Source: an uncultured Sphingobacteriia bacterium (lineage in GTDB: Bacteria; Bacteroidota; Bacteroidia; Chitinophagales; Chitinophagaceae). From it: a DNA stretch of 7,476 bases. Under the pieces are notes generated by a model, which saw only the letters and a program-made list of their open reading frames with translations, was not told the DNA's origin and did no database searches. The position numbers and the translations under genes are program-made. The DNA is taken from the NCBI GenBank assembly GCA_945957225.1, contig CAMFKK010000108.1, positions 1 to 7,476 on the forward strand, given 5' to 3'. This document shows positions 5,477 to 7,476 of the stretch, one piece after another; positions within the stretch are counted from its first letter, which is position 1; every line of letters begins with the position of its first letter.

Positions 5477-6205
5477 TTAGAACTGCTTATAATGAATATC
5501 TAGAAAATGTTGAAAGGATTCTTTGTAAGATTCGCTCAAGGGAATTTCTTCCTGGCCAATTTTTACAGAGGACTTTTCAATAGTGTCTACATGCGCCAAT
5601 GAAATAATATAGGATTTGTGGATGCGGATAAACTGATAGGGCATTAACTGCTCTTCAAAGGTTTTCATGTTTTGTAACACCAGGTATTTTGTTTTTCCTG
5701 CATGAATGGTCACATAATTACCCGAGCCCTCAATATGCGTAATATCCATGATCCGCAGCTTCTGCGTTTTGTAATCTGTTCTTACAAAAATAAAATCCTG
5801 TTGGTCTGCCAGCATTTTTGGCTGCGCCAATTTTTCTGTTGACGGCGGTTGTACCAAGGCCCGAACTTTTTGAATGGATCTTTCAAATCTTTCAAAAGAA
5901 AATGGCTTGAGCAAATAGTCTGCTACATCTAGTTCAAATCCCTGCAAGGCATAATCTGGATAAGCCGTGGTAAGCACAATCTTGGTTTGATGATGGATGC
6001 TTTTTGCCAGGTCCAATCCATTCAAGCGATTCATTTGTATGTCTAGAAATACCAATTGAATCTTGGGGTTGGCTACCAAATATTTCAGCCCTTCAATGGG
6101 GTCTGTGAACTGCGCCACCAATTTGAATGAGGCAATTTTTGCTCCATAGGTTTGGATAATTCCCAGTGCGTTCTCTTCGTCATCAATAGCAATTGCTTCT
6201 ATCAT
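5477..6205 (-). CDS. LytTR-family two-component response regulator
   Basis: The 242-residue regulator has a CheY-like receiver (about 1-120) followed by a LytTR DNA-binding domain (about 137-238). In the receiver, Asp8, Asp9 and Glu10 form the acidic pocket, Asp55 in LVFLDIQM is the phosphoacceptor, Thr80 is the switch threonine, and Lys100-Pro101 is the conserved lysine turn. The LytTR part shows the usual ITHIEGSGNYVTIH and RIHKSYIISL strands. It binds DNA when phosphorylated by the partner kinase, activating or repressing nearby or distant promoters; no target site is obvious in this window. Its ATG overlaps the kinase's TGA as ATGA at 6205-6202, so translation is coupled. It converges with the PIN gene, with only 38 bp between the stop codons and no clear terminator there. 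The family is common in Bacteroidota; I leave the gene symbol open. Confidence 0.96.
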   Translation of the reverse strand: MIEAIAIDDEENALGIIQTYGAKIASFKLVAQFTDPIEGLKYLVANPKIQLVFLDIQMNRLNGLDLAKSIHHQTKIVLTTAYPDYALQGFELDVADYLLKPFSFERFERSIQKVRALVQPPSTEKLAQPKMLADQQDFIFVRTDYKTQKLRIMDITHIEGSGNYVTIHAGKTKYLVLQNMKTFEEQLMPYQFIRIHKSYIISLAHVDTIEKSSVKIGQEEIPLSESYKESFQHFLDIHYKQF

Positions 6206-7257
6206 GGGTTCAAATCTATTTCAAGTTTGGCAAGATAGTTGTCTCCGTTGGCCCCCATTTGCAAATGATGTTTGTTGGGATAGAGAATTTGCATTCTTTT
6301 GATCAAATTGGGAATGCCTATTCCATTGTTCTGGTCCTTAGAAATGCCATTGGCAATTTTATTGCTCACACTATAATGCAGTTTGCCTGCGGCGATATTG
6401 AGTTGAATCTTAACCGGTTCTGTTTCTGTTCCGGCTTCTCCGTGCTTGAAAGCGTTCTCTACAAAGGTGAGCAGGATCATGGGCGGAATTTGACAGCTAG
6501 CAAATTGATCTTCCTCACTTACGCTGAGTTCAATCTGGTCCTTGGGAAATCGGAGCCGATGCAATTCTATGAATTTGAGCAAGTGTTGGTATTCCTTGTC
6601 TAGACTCACCCAATCATTTTTTTCGTGCAAGACATAACGCAACAAATCAGAGAGCTTTAATAAAGCGTCTGCTGTTTTGGTAGACTGAATCAATGCCAGA
6701 TAATAGATATTGTTAATGGTATTGAACAGAAAATGCGGATTCAGTTGGTTGCGGAGCAAACTCAGTTCTGCCTGCGCTTTTTCTTTTTCTAACATCAGGG
6801 CCGCCCGCTCTTTGGCAAACCAATCTCTGGCAAATGCATAACCCAATCCTAATAAATAATAGGTTAGCGAGGTGATCAGGTTTTGTACAAAATAATTAGG
6901 TGTTGCTGGAGCTTTATTAGGTTGTTTGAAATTATTGAGTAAAATGAAAACCGGCCCATTTAAAAACTGTCTTGAAAAATTAAATAGCTGCGTAAATAAC
7001 AACAAGAGTACCACAGACAATAGTAGAAAGGGGATGAGTTTTTTTCTTTTGCTGTATTGTGGAAACACAATAAATGCTGCCACTACTAAAACAAGGGACT
7101 GGGTAAGATGTGTAGCTACTCTATAATAACCAATATTGTCACTGGGCCATAGTTTACCCAAAAATAAATAATAGGTAAACCAAAATAGTTGGAATACAAT
7201 GACCACTAGGGCAATTTCCAAAAGGCTTTTTAATGCTTTCTTTTCCATGACAGGCAT
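6202..7257 (-). CDS. LytS/YehU-type membrane sensor histidine kinase
   Basis: The product is about 351 residues from ATG 7257. The N-terminal half has four hydrophobic segments, at about residues 14-33, 51-67, 74-92 and 125-140, forming the membrane sensor. A coiled linker (AKERAALMLEKEKAQAEL) leads to the His_kinase domain, with the phosphoacceptor His175 in LLRNQLNPHFLFNTINN. The ATPase part carries the N box FVENAFKHG (Asn268) and the glycine motif NGIGIPNLIKRM. All catalytic elements are present, so the protein should be active. The signal it senses is unknown. Start choice is uncertain: ATG at 7257 or 7248 fits the usual family N-terminus, while GTG at 7317 would add 20 residues and is preceded by a GGGAG word. 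It overlaps the response regulator by four bases (ATGA), a coupled pair. Confidence 0.94.
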   Translation of the reverse strand: MPVMEKKALKSLLEIALVVIVFQLFWFTYYLFLGKLWPSDNIGYYRVATHLTQSLVLVVAAFIVFPQYSKRKKLIPFLLLSVVLLLLFTQLFNFSRQFLNGPVFILLNNFKQPNKAPATPNYFVQNLITSLTYYLLGLGYAFARDWFAKERAALMLEKEKAQAELSLLRNQLNPHFLFNTINNIYYLALIQSTKTADALLKLSDLLRYVLHEKNDWVSLDKEYQHLLKFIELHRLRFPKDQIELSVSEEDQFASCQIPPMILLTFVENAFKHGEAGTETEPVKIQLNIAAGKLHYSVSNKIANGISKDQNNGIGIPNLIKRMQILYPNKHHLQMGANGDNYLAKLEIDLNP

Positions 7258-7327
7258 GACACTAAAGTAAGGGATAATCTTGCTGCAATTGGCCCTTTTT
7301 GCTTGATTATTTTTCACGTAGAAGTCT

Positions 7328-7353
7328 CCCTATTTCATCATGAAATAATAGGG
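7328..7353 (-). promoter_or_regulatory. Imperfect palindrome upstream of the sensor kinase
   Basis: TATTTCA-TCA-TGAAATA (7331-7347) is a perfect 7-bp inverted repeat, and outside it CCC (7328-7330) and GGG (7351-7353) can also pair across a three-base bulge. It lies 71 bp before the preferred kinase start. No T-run follows it on the minus strand, so it is not a terminator. It could be an operator or a leader hairpin. The rest of 7258-7427 shows no gene. Confidence 0.45.
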
Positions 7354-7427
7354 TTTGACACATTGTTTCTAAACCTCCCTGCTTTATTAAGTAATATGCT
7401 GTACATAAAACCACCAAAAGCTAACTG

Positions 7428-7476
7428 CTGTCTCTTATACACATCTGACGCTGCCGACGACTAGTCGAGTGTTGGT
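7428..7476 (-). other. Nextera (Tn5) library adapter with i5 index, not genomic
   Basis: This is the inverted copy of the left-end adapter. The mosaic end is at 7428-7446, the read-1 adapter at 7428-7460, and the same index word CTAGTCGA (reverse of TCGACTAG) at 7461-7468, followed by a P5-like remnant. Genomic sequence ends at 7427. Confidence 0.98.

Noticed and set aside
6193..6603. Plus-strand open frame across the kinase-regulator junction
   Set aside because: It is antisense to two well-recognised genes and has no recognisable features.
7258..7317. GTG start at 7317 for the sensor kinase
   Set aside because: It adds 20 residues with no family resemblance before the usual MEKK-type start; the GGGAG word upstream is weak evidence in Bacteroidota. 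Not fully excluded.
1..7476. Inverted terminal repeats suggesting a composite transposon
   Set aside because: The repeats are Tn5 mosaic ends joined to Nextera adapter and index sequence, i.e. library construction, and no transposase gene lies between them.

Overview
The window looks like an almost complete amplified fragment of a Bacteroidota chromosome, probably Chitinophagaceae or a near relative. Evidence: translation starts lack Shine-Dalgarno sequences; one promoter fits the Bacteroidota pattern (TTG about 19 bp upstream of TAnnTTTG); there is a Tat-type Gfo/Idh/MocA oxidoreductase; there is a LytS/LytTR two-component pair; and a GC-rich intergenic palindrome resembles repeats common in that group. 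The taxonomic call is inference. The outer 51 bases (left) and 49 bases (right) are not genomic. They are Tn5/Nextera library adapter with the same i5-side index at both ends, so the real insert is about 52-7427.

Layout. (1) 52-1590, minus strand: a very AT-rich run of three tightly packed genes. A TIGR04255-family protein comes first, then a 101-residue protein with a hydrophobic N-terminus, then an unrecognised protein with an 'ISNTCDIS' motif that is cut off by the adapter. The second and third genes overlap as ATGA. (2) 1757-2134, minus: a small protein with four CxxC knuckles. (3) 2135-2347: a divergent intergenic region with a GC-rich double hairpin. (4) 2348-3694, plus: a Tat-exported Gfo/Idh/MocA oxidoreductase, followed by a strong intrinsic terminator. 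(5) 3815-5438, plus: a compact module with a palindrome-controlled promoter, an XRE-HTH protein fused to an ImmA/IrrE metallopeptidase, and a PIN-domain protein 14 bp downstream. (6) 5477-7257, minus: a LytS-type sensor kinase and LytTR response regulator that overlap as ATGA.

How the genes work together. The XRE-peptidase/PIN pair reads as a self-contained toxin-antitoxin or stress-response module. Two 10-bp inverted half-sites fall on the -33 and -7 promoter elements, so repression by its own HTH protein, relieved through its own peptidase domain, is a natural hypothesis. The kinase and regulator form a standard membrane-sensor phosphorelay with no target visible here. The oxidoreductase and the four-CxxC protein appear unrelated to their neighbours.

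The strongest candidates for under-described biology are the three-gene TIGR04255 operon, whose function I do not know, and the operator architecture of the XRE-peptidase/PIN module. No RNA genes, CRISPR arrays, insertion sequences or replication origins were seen.
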